A stretch of DNA of 64,000 nt from Oleidesulfovibrio alaskensis DSM 16109 (GCF_000482745.1 NZ_KI519496.1:72360-136359), one strand, 5' to 3'. Positions 43,715 to 52,847 are shown, numbered from the stretch's first letter. Made by a program: numbers and translations. Notes: a model not told the origin generated them from the letters alone.

Positions 43715-44506
43715 ATGAAAGTCATCATCATGTGCGGCGGCAAAGGAACCCGCCTGCGCGAAGAAACGGGAACACGCCCCAAGCCCATGCTGGACATCGG
43801 CGGACGCCCCATTCTGTGGCACATCATGGATATATACGCCCGGCAGGGCTTCAAGGACTTCATCCTGCCGCTGGGTTACAAAGGCGACATGATCAAGCAG
43901 TATTTCTGGGAATACAAAATACGCAACTCCGATTTCACCATAGATCTTGCCTCCGGCAACATGACCACACACAACAGCTGCCCCACCGACTGGCGCGTAA
44001 CCATGTGCGACACCGGACAGGACACCATGAAGGGCGCACGCATCAGTCAGGTGGCGCACCACATTGACACGCAGCGTTTCATGGTGACCTACGGCGACGG
44101 TGTGGCCGACATTGATCTGCACGCCCTGCTGGATTTCCATATCCGTTCAGGCAACACGGGCACATTCACGGGAGTGCGCATGCCTTCGCGCTTCGGGGCC
44201 GTGCAGACTGACGAGCAGGGCAACATTCTGTCATGGCAGGAAAAACCTGTGCTCAACGAATACATCAACTGCGGCTTTTTCGTCTTTGAACGCGAGTTTC
44301 TGGACTACCTTTCCGATGATCCGTCCTGCGACCTTGAAAAAGAACCGCTTGAGCGTCTTGCCGCAGAAGGCAGACTGGGCATGTACCCCCATGACGGCTT
44401 CTGGCATTGCATGGACACCCTGCGCGACTATAACGACCTGAACGCCATGTGGAACAGCGGCAGCGCACCGTGGGCCGCAGCAGCAGGAGGCGCCGATGTT
44501 TGCTGA
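43715..44506 (+). CDS. rfbF: Glucose-1-phosphate cytidylyltransferase
   Basis: Makes CDP-glucose from glucose-1-phosphate and CTP, 263 residues. Signature MCGGKGTRLREETGTRPKPM, DIGGRPILWHIM, GYKGDMIKQYF, TYGDGVADID, CGFFVFE and GFWHCMDTLRD are diagnostic of RfbF. ATG 43715 follows AAGGA; a reading from 43535 is read-through of the fusion gene. It overlaps rfbG by 11 bp, so both form the first two steps of a CDP-6-deoxyhexose pathway. Confidence 0.94.
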   Translation: MKVIIMCGGKGTRLREETGTRPKPMLDIGGRPILWHIMDIYARQGFKDFILPLGYKGDMIKQYFWEYKIRNSDFTIDLASGNMTTHNSCPTDWRVTMCDTGQDTMKGARISQVAHHIDTQRFMVTYGDGVADIDLHALLDFHIRSGNTGTFTGVRMPSRFGAVQTDEQGNILSWQEKPVLNEYINCGFFVFEREFLDYLSDDPSCDLEKEPLERLAAEGRLGMYPHDGFWHCMDTLRDYNDLNAMWNSGSAPWAAAAGGADVC

Positions 44507-45602
44507 TGTCTACGAAGGCGCCCGCGTTCTGGTGACAGGACATACCGGATTCAAAGGTTCGTGGCTCACTGCGTGGCTGCTGGAACTGGGCGCCACGGTG
44601 GCAGGGTTTGCCGACGGCGTTCCCACCAGTCCCTCGGGGTACGCGGCCATGGGGCTGGAAAACCGCATAACCACCTACACGGGCGATATCCGCGACAGAG
44701 ACGCCGTGCAGGCGGCTTTTGCCGATTTCCGTCCGCAATTTGTCTTTCATATGGCGGCACAGGCGCTTGTACGCCGCTCATACAGAGAACCGGCAGCCAC
44801 GTTTGCCACCAACGCCATGGGCACACTGAACGTCATGGAAGCCGTACGCACCACGCCGGAGGTCCGCGTGGTGGTAAGCATTACCAGCGACAAGTGCTAC
44901 CGCAATGACGAATGGGTGTGGGGCTACCGCGAAACAGACCACCTCGGGGGCGACGACCCGTACAGCGCGTCAAAAGCCTGTGCGGAAATTGTAGCCCATT
45001 CGTATATAACCTCGTTTTTCACATCCGGCCCGCGCTGTGCAACGGTGCGTGCAGGCAATGTCATAGGCGGGGGAGACTGGGCCGAAGACCGCATCGTGCC
45101 CGACTGCGCGCGGGCATGGGCCGCCGGTGAACCTGTCATAATCCGCAATCCTTCCGCAACCAGACCGTGGCAGCATGTGCTCGAACCGCTGTCAGGGTAT
45201 CTGTGGCTGGGGGCCGGACTGGCGGCAGAATCAGCAGCTACGGCCGAAAACCCGCTGCACGGTCAGGCATTCAACTTCGGGCCGCCGGCAGAGGTTATCC
45301 GTACTGTAGGCGACGTGGTGGGCGAACTGGGCGCACATTGGCCGGGATTTACCGCCCGGCTGGGCACGCCGCCCGCGCACGAGGCGGAATGCACCCTGCT
45401 CAAGCTGTGCTGCGACAAGGCGCTGGCGCGGCTGGGCTGGCGCGCTGTGCTGCGCCACGAAGAAACCGTGCGCTTTACGGCCGAGTGGTATAATGCCTTT
45501 TATTCCGGCGCATCGGGTGATATGTCCGCTTTCACCACCGGCCAGATAGCGGAATATGTCCGCAAGGCCCGACAGGGAGGATTGCCGTGGACATCATGCT
45601 GA
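44496..45602 (+). CDS. rfbG: CDP-glucose 4,6-dehydratase
   Basis: Converts CDP-glucose to CDP-4-keto-6-deoxyglucose, 368 residues. NAD motif VTGHTGFKGSWL, the RfbG-typical HMAAQALVRRSYREP, SITSDKCYRN and catalytic YSASK are visible, as is GNVIGGGDWAEDRIVPD. Start overlaps rfbF by 11 bp; the stop overlaps the next gene by 16 bp. Its product should feed the RmlC-like and DegT enzymes downstream. Confidence 0.94.
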   Translation: MFADVYEGARVLVTGHTGFKGSWLTAWLLELGATVAGFADGVPTSPSGYAAMGLENRITTYTGDIRDRDAVQAAFADFRPQFVFHMAAQALVRRSYREPAATFATNAMGTLNVMEAVRTTPEVRVVVSITSDKCYRNDEWVWGYRETDHLGGDDPYSASKACAEIVAHSYITSFFTSGPRCATVRAGNVIGGGDWAEDRIVPDCARAWAAGEPVIIRNPSATRPWQHVLEPLSGYLWLGAGLAAESAATAENPLHGQAFNFGPPAEVIRTVGDVVGELGAHWPGFTARLGTPPAHEAECTLLKLCCDKALARLGWRAVLRHEETVRFTAEWYNAFYSGASGDMSAFTTGQIAEYVRKARQGGLPWTSC

Positions 45603-46108
45603 ACACCGCAGATATAAGCGCAGCAGCCATACTGCTGCCCGTGGAGGGGGCGCAGCTTTCCGAGCTGCGTCAGATACCGGCTGAAGGCGGCCCCGTGCTG
45701 CACATGCTGCGTCTGGATTCTCCCCAGTTTTCACAGTTCGGGGAAATATATTTTTCCGAAGTGCTGCCCCGCCGCGTAAAAGCGTGGAAACGGCACAGCC
45801 TCATGACTCAGCTGTTCGCCGTTCCCGTGGGCTGCATTCATGTTGTTCTGTACGACGGCAGAGAAAAATCGCCCACCAGCGGAAGGCTGGCACAGGTCAC
45901 GCTGGGCAGACCGGACAACTACCGCCTGCTGCGCATCCCGCCGCAGGTCTGGTACGGGTTTGCCGCCACAGGCGACACTCCGGCACTGGTGGCCAACTGC
46001 ACAGACATTCCGCACAGACAGGGAGAATCGGAACGCGCCCCGCAGGACGCGCCGTTCATTCCTTTCAGCTGGGCCGGAGCAGACCTTTCCGGCACGCCGG
46101 TCATGTAA
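45587..46108 (+). CDS. RmlC-like cupin epimerase/isomerase
   Basis: Cupin enzyme of 173 residues related to dTDP-4-keto-6-deoxyhexose 3,5-epimerases and FdtA-type isomerases (GEIYFSEVLPRRVKAWKRHSLMTQLFAVPVG, VVLYDGRE, LRIPPQVWYGF). The GTG at 45587 is chosen because GGGAGG lies 6 bases upstream; ATG 45596 is possible. Following rfbG it likely epimerises or isomerises the CDP-4-keto-6-deoxy sugar before amination. The WKRH segment is the usual catalytic-His region. Confidence 0.8.
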   Translation: MDIMLNTADISAAAILLPVEGAQLSELRQIPAEGGPVLHMLRLDSPQFSQFGEIYFSEVLPRRVKAWKRHSLMTQLFAVPVGCIHVVLYDGREKSPTSGRLAQVTLGRPDNYRLLRIPPQVWYGFAATGDTPALVANCTDIPHRQGESERAPQDAPFIPFSWAGADLSGTPVM

Positions 46109-46142
46109 CGGCGGCTCCGGCCGCATCAGTCAGGATAACAGC

Positions 46143-47297
46143 ATGAGCGATTCCAACCGTCACAACGCCCCGTTGCGCCTTTCCCGTTCCGTGGTGGGCA
46201 GGGAGGAGGCCGAGGCCGTCACCCGCATCATCATGGAAGAAGGCTATCTGGGCATGGGGGCCGAGGTTCAGCGCCTTGAAGCGGAAATTGCCGCCTATCT
46301 GGGTGTGGCTGCCGCCAATGTAAGCTGCGTGAACACCGGCACCGCCGCGTTGCACCTTGCCGTGCAGGCTGCCGTGCCGCAGGGCGGCGAGGTGCTGGTC
46401 CAGTCCGTCACCTATGTGGCTTCTTTTCAGGCCATACGCGCCGCCGGAGCGGTTCCCGTGGCCTGCGAGGCTCTGCCCGCAAGCGTGACCATTGATCTGG
46501 ACGACGCCGCCCGCCGTCTGACGCCGCGCACCAGAGCCATCATGCCGGTGCACTATGCAGGCTATGCGGGAGATCTGGATGCCGTATACGCCTTTGCGGA
46601 CAGACACGGGCTGCGCGTCATCGAAGACGCCGCCCATGCTTTCGGCAGCAGCCACAGAGGACGGCTCATCGGGTCATTCGGCGATATTGTGTGCTTCAGC
46701 TTTGACGGTATCAAAAACATCACCTGCGGCGAAGGCGGCGCCATTGTCAGCGCAGACCCCGCCGTTAACGCCGCGGTAAAAGACGCCCGGCTGCTGGGGG
46801 TCGAACGGGACACGGAAAAACGGTTCGCCGGTCAGCGCAGCTGGAATTTTGATGTGACGGCGCAAGGCTGGCGGTATCATATGAGCAACATCATGGCCGC
46901 CATCGGCAGAGTGCAGCTGCGCCGCCTGCCGCAGGAGTTCGCTCCGGCCCGCCGCAGACTGAGCGCCCTGTACAGGGAACTGCTGCAGGATACCCCCGGG
47001 GTGGCCCTGCTGGAGACCGATGCCGAAGGCACGGTGCCGCACATCATGGCCGTGCGCATCACCGACGGCCGCCGCGACACCCTGCGCGGACTGCTGGACG
47101 GCGAAGGCCTGACCACAGGTCTGCATTACCGCCCCAACCACCTGCACACCCTGTTCGGAGGCGCAAGCCGGTCGCTGCCCGTCAGTGAACGGCTGGAAAA
47201 GGAACTGCTCACCCTGCCGCTGCATCCGGCCCTTTCCGAGGACGACGTACGCGCCGTATGCACGCGGCTGCGCACATTCATGCAGGAGAACCGCTGA
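46143..47297 (+). CDS. DegT/DnrJ/EryC1/StrS-family sugar aminotransferase
   Basis: PLP-dependent nucleotide-sugar aminotransferase, 384 residues. MEEGYLGMG, CVNTGTAALHLAVQAA, VTYVASFQAI, VHYAGYAGDLDAV, VIEDAAHAFGSSHRG and the Schiff-base lysine block SFDGIKNITCGEGG are present. The lysine argues against an RfbH-type dehydratase, which has His there. It probably makes a CDP-amino-dideoxyhexose from the rfbFG product. The stop TGA overlaps the next ATG. Confidence 0.9.
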   Translation: MSDSNRHNAPLRLSRSVVGREEAEAVTRIIMEEGYLGMGAEVQRLEAEIAAYLGVAAANVSCVNTGTAALHLAVQAAVPQGGEVLVQSVTYVASFQAIRAAGAVPVACEALPASVTIDLDDAARRLTPRTRAIMPVHYAGYAGDLDAVYAFADRHGLRVIEDAAHAFGSSHRGRLIGSFGDIVCFSFDGIKNITCGEGGAIVSADPAVNAAVKDARLLGVERDTEKRFAGQRSWNFDVTAQGWRYHMSNIMAAIGRVQLRRLPQEFAPARRRLSALYRELLQDTPGVALLETDAEGTVPHIMAVRITDGRRDTLRGLLDGEGLTTGLHYRPNHLHTLFGGASRSLPVSERLEKELLTLPLHPALSEDDVRAVCTRLRTFMQENR

Positions 47298-48280
47298 TGC
47301 AGCCTGATTCCGCCGCTGCTCCCGCCGTCAGCATCATCATGAACTGCCTGAACTGCAGCGTCCATCTGTCTGCGGCGCTGGACAGCGTGCTGGCGCAGAC
47401 CTTCTCCGACTGGGAGGTCATATTCTGGGACAACGGTTCTTCGGACGGCAGCCATCATCTGGTGGAACGGCTTGGTGACAGCCGCATGCGCATTTTCCGG
47501 AACACGGCAACCGTACCGCTGGGCATGGCCCGCAATCTGGCCATCGCACAGGCGCGGGGCAGTTTTATCGCCTTTCTGGACTGTGACGACCTGTGGGAAC
47601 CGGACAAACTGGCGATGCAGCTTGAACGCATGCACGCTGACCCGCAGACAGGTCTGGTGTGCACCGATACACAGCAGTTCACAGGGAACGGCCACCCGCT
47701 GAACAGGATATTCGCCCTTACCCCGCCCCGACGGGGCCATGTGTTTGCCGAACTGCTACGCGGATACTGGATAAGCATGTCGTCCGCCATGGTCCGCCGC
47801 AGCGCGCTGGAATCGGTGGCGGGTACGGACCGCGCCCCCGACGGCACTCTGCTGTATTTCGATCCGCGTTTTTCCATATGCGAAGAAGCCGACCTTTTTT
47901 TACGCATAGCCTGGGCGCACAAGCTTGATCATGTGGACAGCCCGCTGACGCGCTGGCGTGTGCATCAGAACAGCACGACTTTTGAAAAATTTGAACTGGC
48001 TGCGGAAGAAACCCGCATGATGTGCGACAAGTTCACCCGCCTGCTGCCAGCATTTGCCACGCAGTACCGGGCGGAAGCCGACCTGCTGCATACGCAGGCG
48101 GCATTCCGCGAAGCAGTGGGGCACTGGAAATCAGGCAATGCCGTCCGGGCGCGCAACGCGCTGCGCGGCCGCGTCAATTCCATGAAAACCGCCGCCATGT
48201 GGACGCTGACATTCCTGCCTGCGGGGCTTTACCGCCATGCCGCGGCAGCTTATATGCGCATGGCGCGTTTTTTCAGATAG
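47297..48280 (+). CDS. Family-2 glycosyltransferase
   Basis: Inverting GT-A enzyme of 327 residues. SIIMNCLNCSVHLSAALDSVLAQTF, WEVIFWDNGSSDGSHHL and the DXD-like FLDCDDLWEPDK are the nucleotide-sugar site; ICEEADLFLRIAW is the acceptor-side acidic block. ATG 47297 overlaps the aminotransferase stop. The only stand-alone glycosyltransferase in the plus arm, directly before STT3; it probably adds one of the locus-specific sugars. Confidence 0.88.
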   Translation: MQPDSAAAPAVSIIMNCLNCSVHLSAALDSVLAQTFSDWEVIFWDNGSSDGSHHLVERLGDSRMRIFRNTATVPLGMARNLAIAQARGSFIAFLDCDDLWEPDKLAMQLERMHADPQTGLVCTDTQQFTGNGHPLNRIFALTPPRRGHVFAELLRGYWISMSSAMVRRSALESVAGTDRAPDGTLLYFDPRFSICEEADLFLRIAWAHKLDHVDSPLTRWRVHQNSTTFEKFELAAEETRMMCDKFTRLLPAFATQYRAEADLLHTQAAFREAVGHWKSGNAVRARNALRGRVNSMKTAAMWTLTFLPAGLYRHAAAAYMRMARFFR

Positions 48281-48316
48281 TCTGACGCCACAACCTCCGC
48301 ACCACGGGAGCCGCCC

Positions 48317-50485
48317 TTGACCATCCTTCACGTCTCCGCATCCCCTGCCGCAGGCCGCAAGCAGCTGGTCGTGCTGTGTACTGCCGCCTATTGCATAGCG
48401 CTGGGGGTACGGCTGCTGGAACTGCCCGGCTGGAGCGCCTATGACGCTCTGTACAAAGGTGAACACCTGCTGGCCACGCATGATGCCTATCACTGGCTGG
48501 CCGCGGCAACGGGATTTGAATTCGACCAGCAGCACCCGCTGGCCCGTATGCTGGCTTTTCTCCATTCACTCACCGGCATTGCCTGCGGCAATCTGGCCTT
48601 TTATCTGCCCGCCGTCATGGCCTGCCTTGTGGCACCGCTCATGGTCGGCTGGGGCGCCGCGCTGGGCATGCCTCTGGCCGGATTCACCGCGGGACTGCTT
48701 ACGGCATGCGCCCCCGGACTGATGACCAGAACAGGGCTGGGTTATTACGATACCGACCTGCTCATTTCCGGAGCTCTCATCGTCAACACGCTGGTGCCTG
48801 CCCTCTGGCTGCGCAACAGCCTGCACAACCCGCTGCGGACCATCAGCGCCGCACTGCGCCGCTCCTCCGCCGCAGAGCAGCCCGCCCCCCCGCCGGCTGC
48901 GGAAAGCACCGGCCCGGTATGGTTCGCCGTATTGCTCTGCTGCGGGCTGTTTGTGTACTGGCAGCCGGCCATCCACAACATGTTCAACCTGATGGGCAAA
49001 GCCTTTCCGGGCATCGCCCTTGTGCTTGCCGCCCTGCTGGGACGCCGTGCCGCCATGCGCCGCACGGCGGAGGGGTTGCTCATATACATATTCTGCGCTC
49101 TTGCCGGTCCCGCCGGCGCCGGGGCAGCCATGCTGCTGTGGCTTGCCGGCCGTAAAAATCCCCGCTCGCTGGACAGGCTGTACACGGGCAGGCGCGCCCT
49201 GTTTGCGGCGCTTGTGCTGCTGGCGGCCGCCACTGCGCTTGAGCCTGCCGGTCTCAACTACATGCGCAGCGCCATCAAAGGCTATTCCGGTGAAAAAAGC
49301 GCCGTGGTGGCCCATACCCTGAGTTATCCTTCCGTGGTGGGCAGCATCATCGAAGCACAGAAACTCTCCTTCGACGCGTTCCTCACCAGCGTTCACGGCT
49401 GGACATGGCTTGCCGCGGGCGGACTTGCACTCTTTTTTCTGCTTATGCTTGCAGAACCCGTGACCGCTCTGCTGCTGCCTCTGGCGGCCATGGGACTGGG
49501 CAGTGTGGCGCTGGGTGCGCGTTTTGCCATGTTCGCGGCTCCGTGTTTTGCACTGGGCACAGCGTGGGCTCTGCATCTTGCCGTTCACGGTGCGGCCCGT
49601 CTGGCACACCGCAACGCGGCGCAGCCGCTGCCGACGCCGTACAGGCGCGCCGCCATGCTGTGTTCGGTGGCAGCCGCATGCATCATGTGCTGGCCTTCGG
49701 CACAGCTTGCCGCCGCGCTGGCGCAAGGTCCCATCATTTCCACCCGTCAGGTGGAAGCGCTGGACTTCATCCGCGGCAACACGCCGGAAGACTCCATGCT
49801 GTGGTACTGGTGGGACTGGGGGTACGCCGCACAATATTACGCCAGACGCACCACCGTGGCAGACGGAGCGCGCCACTCCAACCAGCGCATCTACGCCCCT
49901 GCCGCGGTGCTGACCACCGACGTGCCCCGCTTTGCCAACCAGCTCATCAAATACGTGGCCGGTGCGCAGCCTCCCGTTTCCGGCGCATTTGCCGGACTTG
50001 ATGCCGGTCAGACCATGGAGAAGCTGCACTCTTTCTATCTGCGCGAGACACAGCCGTCCCCGCCGCAGAAACAGTACCTCATCGTTTCCGCGGAACAGCT
50101 GCGGCTGGGAGCATGGATCAGCCGCTTCGGCACATGGGATTTCAACACCCGGCAGTGGGAAGAGACAACGGTGCTGGCCATCGACCGTCCGGTGCAGTAC
50201 AGCCCGCAGAAAGGCCTGTTCCTCATAAAGGGGCTTGATCCCATGCAGGCGGAATCCCTGACCGTGTTTGAGGGTACCCGGGTTGTCAATCACCAGTATC
50301 CGCATTTCAGCGGCAGACATTTTGTCATCGACAAGGATCAGGGGATGATTCTGGTCGTGGACAGGACCGTATACAACAGCATGGCACTGCAGCTGCTTGT
50401 CAACGACGGTTCCAACGAGGATATCAGCCGGTACTTCCGGCTTGTGTTCAGCAACGGCAAGACCAAGGTGTACGAAGTGCTGTAG
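48317..50485 (+). CDS. pglB: STT3/PglB-type oligosaccharyltransferase
   Basis: Membrane enzyme transferring a lipid-linked oligosaccharide to protein asparagine, 722 residues. About eleven or more membrane spans occupy residues 15-480, followed by a periplasmic domain. First catalytic loop acidic residue in THDAYHW (Asp56); second in LGYYDTDLL (145-147); SIIE provides the external-loop Glu; the STT3 hallmark WWDYG appears as WWDWG at 498-502. A TTG start at 48317 is used, with GGGAG 6 bases upstream and no better ATG. It closes the plus-strand glycan arm. PglB orthologues are known in Desulfovibrio species. Confidence 0.9.
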   Translation: MTILHVSASPAAGRKQLVVLCTAAYCIALGVRLLELPGWSAYDALYKGEHLLATHDAYHWLAAATGFEFDQQHPLARMLAFLHSLTGIACGNLAFYLPAVMACLVAPLMVGWGAALGMPLAGFTAGLLTACAPGLMTRTGLGYYDTDLLISGALIVNTLVPALWLRNSLHNPLRTISAALRRSSAAEQPAPPPAAESTGPVWFAVLLCCGLFVYWQPAIHNMFNLMGKAFPGIALVLAALLGRRAAMRRTAEGLLIYIFCALAGPAGAGAAMLLWLAGRKNPRSLDRLYTGRRALFAALVLLAAATALEPAGLNYMRSAIKGYSGEKSAVVAHTLSYPSVVGSIIEAQKLSFDAFLTSVHGWTWLAAGGLALFFLLMLAEPVTALLLPLAAMGLGSVALGARFAMFAAPCFALGTAWALHLAVHGAARLAHRNAAQPLPTPYRRAAMLCSVAAACIMCWPSAQLAAALAQGPIISTRQVEALDFIRGNTPEDSMLWYWWDWGYAAQYYARRTTVADGARHSNQRIYAPAAVLTTDVPRFANQLIKYVAGAQPPVSGAFAGLDAGQTMEKLHSFYLRETQPSPPQKQYLIVSAEQLRLGAWISRFGTWDFNTRQWEETTVLAIDRPVQYSPQKGLFLIKGLDPMQAESLTVFEGTRVVNHQYPHFSGRHFVIDKDQGMILVVDRTVYNSMALQLLVNDGSNEDISRYFRLVFSNGKTKVYEVL

Positions 50486-50576
50486 CCGGACGGGAGCTTT
50501 TTCCGGCGCCGCGCATATGGTATATATTTACACGGCACACGCCGTGTGCCTGTACTCTTTGCAAGGGAGAATGACC

Positions 50577-51062
50577 ATGGCCACATCACTGCCCGCTGCC
50601 CTGCCCGCAGCACTGGCGGCCCTGCGCAGCCGAGTCCGCACCGCCATATGCGCCGCAATGCTTTGCGCCGCGGCCCTGCTGCTGACGGCTTGTGCCGCCG
50701 CACAGAAGACGGAGACCCCCGCGCCTGACAATCTCGGAACAGTCAGCGGCACCGTGCTGTACAGAGAACGCATCATACTGCCGCCGGATGCGGAACTGAC
50801 CGTACGGCTGCTTGATGTTTCGCGTGCCGATGCTCCCGCACAGGCGCTCGGAGTGCAGACCATGGCCCTTGCCGGTCCGCCGCCGTATGCATTCCGCGTG
50901 GCCTATGACCCGCAAAGCATCGACCCCCGCCACAGCTATGCGGTGGCAGCAGAAATCCGCTCCGGCGGCAGGCTGCTGTTCATCACCGACACGCGGCATG
51001 CAGTGCTCACGCGGGGCGCTGCCGGTACGGCGCAGCTTGTGCTGAAGGCGGTCGGCCCATGA
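50577..51062 (+). CDS. YbaY-type lipoprotein
   Basis: Putative outer-membrane or periplasmic lipoprotein, 161 residues. The ATG at 50577 with GGGAGA 7 bases upstream is chosen over ATG 50571, which abuts that site. A long signal region ends in the lipobox LLTAC, so lipidation at Cys is expected. The mature part (GTVLYRERIILPPDAELTVRLLDVSRADAPAQ) matches the YbaY/type III secretion pilotin-like beta-sandwich family. The final 4 bases overlap tag. Function unknown. Confidence 0.8.
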   Translation: MATSLPAALPAALAALRSRVRTAICAAMLCAAALLLTACAAAQKTETPAPDNLGTVSGTVLYRERIILPPDAELTVRLLDVSRADAPAQALGVQTMALAGPPPYAFRVAYDPQSIDPRHSYAVAAEIRSGGRLLFITDTRHAVLTRGAAGTAQLVLKAVGP

Positions 51063-51652
51063 ATGCGCCTGCGCACGATACGCGCTGCCCGTGGGCCAGA
51101 ACACCGGAGGAAACAGCGTACCATGACCACGAGTGGGGCGTTCCGGTACGCGACGACCGCAGACATTTCGAGTTTCTTGTACTGGAAGGGGCGCAGGCAG
51201 GATTGAGCTGGCTGACAGTCCTGCGCAGGCGCGAAGGCTACCGCAGCGCATTTGCCGGATTCGATCCCGCAGCCGTGGCGGCTTTTGACGAATCGCGCAT
51301 GGCCGCCCTGCAGCAGGATACGCGCATCATCCGCAACAGGCTGAAAATAGCCTCGGCGGTGCGCAACGCCCGTGCCTTTCTCAGAGTGCAGGAAGAATTC
51401 GGCTCGTATGACAGCTACATATGGCGGTTTACCGGGGGACGTCCCGTACAGAACCAATGGCGGAGCATAGAAGAGGTACCCGCCACCACTCCGCTGTCCG
51501 ACCGCATAAGCAGGGACATGAAGCAACGCGGCTTCAATTTTGTGGGCAGCACCATTGTGTATGCGCTCATGCAGGCGACCGGAATGGTCAACGACCATCT
51601 GGTCACATGCCCCCGCCATGCCCCCGTGCGTGCGCTGGGCGAAGGCATGTGA
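51059..51652 (+). CDS. tag: DNA-3-methyladenine glycosylase I
   Basis: Removes 3-methyladenine from alkylated DNA, 197 residues. The typical start RCPWARTPEETAYHDHEWGVP carries the zinc Cys and the YHDxEWG block; EGAQAGLSWLTVLRRRE, FNFVGSTIVYALMQATGMVNDH and the zinc His/Cys of HLVTCPRH follow. It overlaps the lipoprotein stop. Repair of methylated bases is a cytosolic housekeeping function; nothing in its neighbourhood links it to alkylation response. Confidence 0.93.
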   Translation: MNAPAHDTRCPWARTPEETAYHDHEWGVPVRDDRRHFEFLVLEGAQAGLSWLTVLRRREGYRSAFAGFDPAAVAAFDESRMAALQQDTRIIRNRLKIASAVRNARAFLRVQEEFGSYDSYIWRFTGGRPVQNQWRSIEEVPATTPLSDRISRDMKQRGFNFVGSTIVYALMQATGMVNDHLVTCPRHAPVRALGEGM

Positions 51653-51660
51653 GCTGCCCC

Positions 51661-51713
51661 CAGACCAACCCCTGACCAACCCCTGACCAGCCCCAGCCCC
51701 CCCCTGACCAGCC
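51661..51713. repeat. 11-bp tandem repeat after tag
   Basis: CAGACCAACCC, CTGACCAACCC, CTGACCAGCCC, then a diverged C-rich unit and another CTGACCAGCC. It starts 9 bp after the tag stop codon. Confidence 0.75.
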
Positions 51714-51714
51714 G

Positions 51715-51742
51715 TAAAAAAGCCCGCGGCAGAACCGCGGGC
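51715..51742 (-). terminator. Terminator between tag and the AraC gene
   Basis: GCCCGCGG-CAGAA-CCGCGGGC (51722-51742-region) with an A-run on its left, which reads as a T tract for the leftward AraC transcript; it probably also blocks rightward transcription. Confidence 0.8.
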
Positions 51743-51766
51743 ATATTCTGTTCACAGCCGCCGCCC

Positions 51767-52660
51767 TCAGCGCGGCATCAGCGGCATGCGGATTTCCGTC
51801 AGCAACTCCTGTTCCGGCGTTGATGTGCAGTCATTAAGATACACCTCGACACTGGGCGCTGCGCGGAATTCTCTGCCGGAACGGCCGCCCCATTGCCCGC
51901 ACAACGCGGCATAGGCATTGGTCAGCCCTGTGTAGGGGCCTTTCCACACGGCGCATACATATTCGCCGCCTTCCACCTCGCGTATGGCCACAGGATGCTC
52001 AGCCTGCACATTATCCGGCACCGATATGCAGGCATCGTAACGGATTTTATCCGGTGCGGTCACTTCGGGGTCATCGTAGCAGATGCCCATAAACTGTGTC
52101 TGTGCCGTCACCAGCCCTTGCGGAAACGCCCAGTCGCACAGGGTTTTCCAGGCAGCCTCGCATTGCGCATACGGGCCGGTGTGTCTGACAAAGGCCACCC
52201 GGACAGGAGCCAGAACCTTCACTTCAGGCTCCAGCCCCAGACTTTCCAACGTGAAACCGGCTACCACTTTGGTCATGGCGGATTCTCCCAGAACTCCGGC
52301 GGGAATCATTCCCGCTTTTCGCACATGCCTGCGCAGCGCGGAGGGAGACATGCCGAACTGTGCCCTGAAAGCTCTGCTGAATGCTTCATGCGCTTCGTAT
52401 CCGGCATCAAAGGCGATGTCGGTCACTGAAGCGCTGCCGTAAGCCAGACGGTGCACCGCCTTTTCCAGCCTCAGCCGCCGTATGTAGGCCATCACCGATT
52501 CTCCCGCCACTCCGCGGAATATCCGGTGGAAGTGGTACGGTGAAAAATGAGCCTGCGCGGCCATATCATCAAGACTCACAGCCTCGTTCATATGCTCTTC
52601 CAGCCACAGTATGGCCCGCATGATACGCATGCGGTATGTCTCGTGCGCGTGTTCCTGCAT
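51767..52660 (-). CDS. AraC-family regulator with GyrI-like effector domain
   Basis: Transcription factor of 297 residues. Residues ~10-110 contain two AraC helix-turn-helix motifs (VSLDDMAAQAHFSPYHFHRIFRGVAGESVMAYIRRLRLEKA, then VTDIAFDAGYEAHEAFSRAFRAQFGMSPS). Residues ~140-297 form a GyrI/SOUL-like ligand domain (VRVAFVRHTGPYAQC, GICYDDPEVTAPDKIRYDACI, YVCAVWKGPYTGL), as in Rob and multidrug-sensing regulators. The ATG at 52660 is 10 bases after AAGGGAAA; the longer reading to 52726 is less likely. Target genes are not evident nearby. Confidence 0.88.
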   Translation of the reverse strand: MQEHAHETYRMRIMRAILWLEEHMNEAVSLDDMAAQAHFSPYHFHRIFRGVAGESVMAYIRRLRLEKAVHRLAYGSASVTDIAFDAGYEAHEAFSRAFRAQFGMSPSALRRHVRKAGMIPAGVLGESAMTKVVAGFTLESLGLEPEVKVLAPVRVAFVRHTGPYAQCEAAWKTLCDWAFPQGLVTAQTQFMGICYDDPEVTAPDKIRYDACISVPDNVQAEHPVAIREVEGGEYVCAVWKGPYTGLTNAYAALCGQWGGRSGREFRAAPSVEVYLNDCTSTPEQELLTEIRMPLMPR

Positions 52661-52847
52661 AATGCTGTTTCCCTTTGCAGCGGTATACAGCATGCACGGT
52701 GCTCCCACATGACTTTTTTTGCGCAATGTCCCCGCGGGACACGGCAGCAGAGCTTACTTCCCCGCGGGGGGCTGCCGCTGCCGCTTGACAGCCGCCGCCC
52801 GCCGCTGCACTGTGGCACATCCAATATACAAGGGAGTTTGACCCGAC

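Noticed and set aside
48566..50320. 584-codon minus-strand frame opposite the oligosaccharyltransferase gene
   Set aside because: The plus strand carries all STT3 motifs in frame; the antisense product is His/Arg/Gly-rich without any domain.
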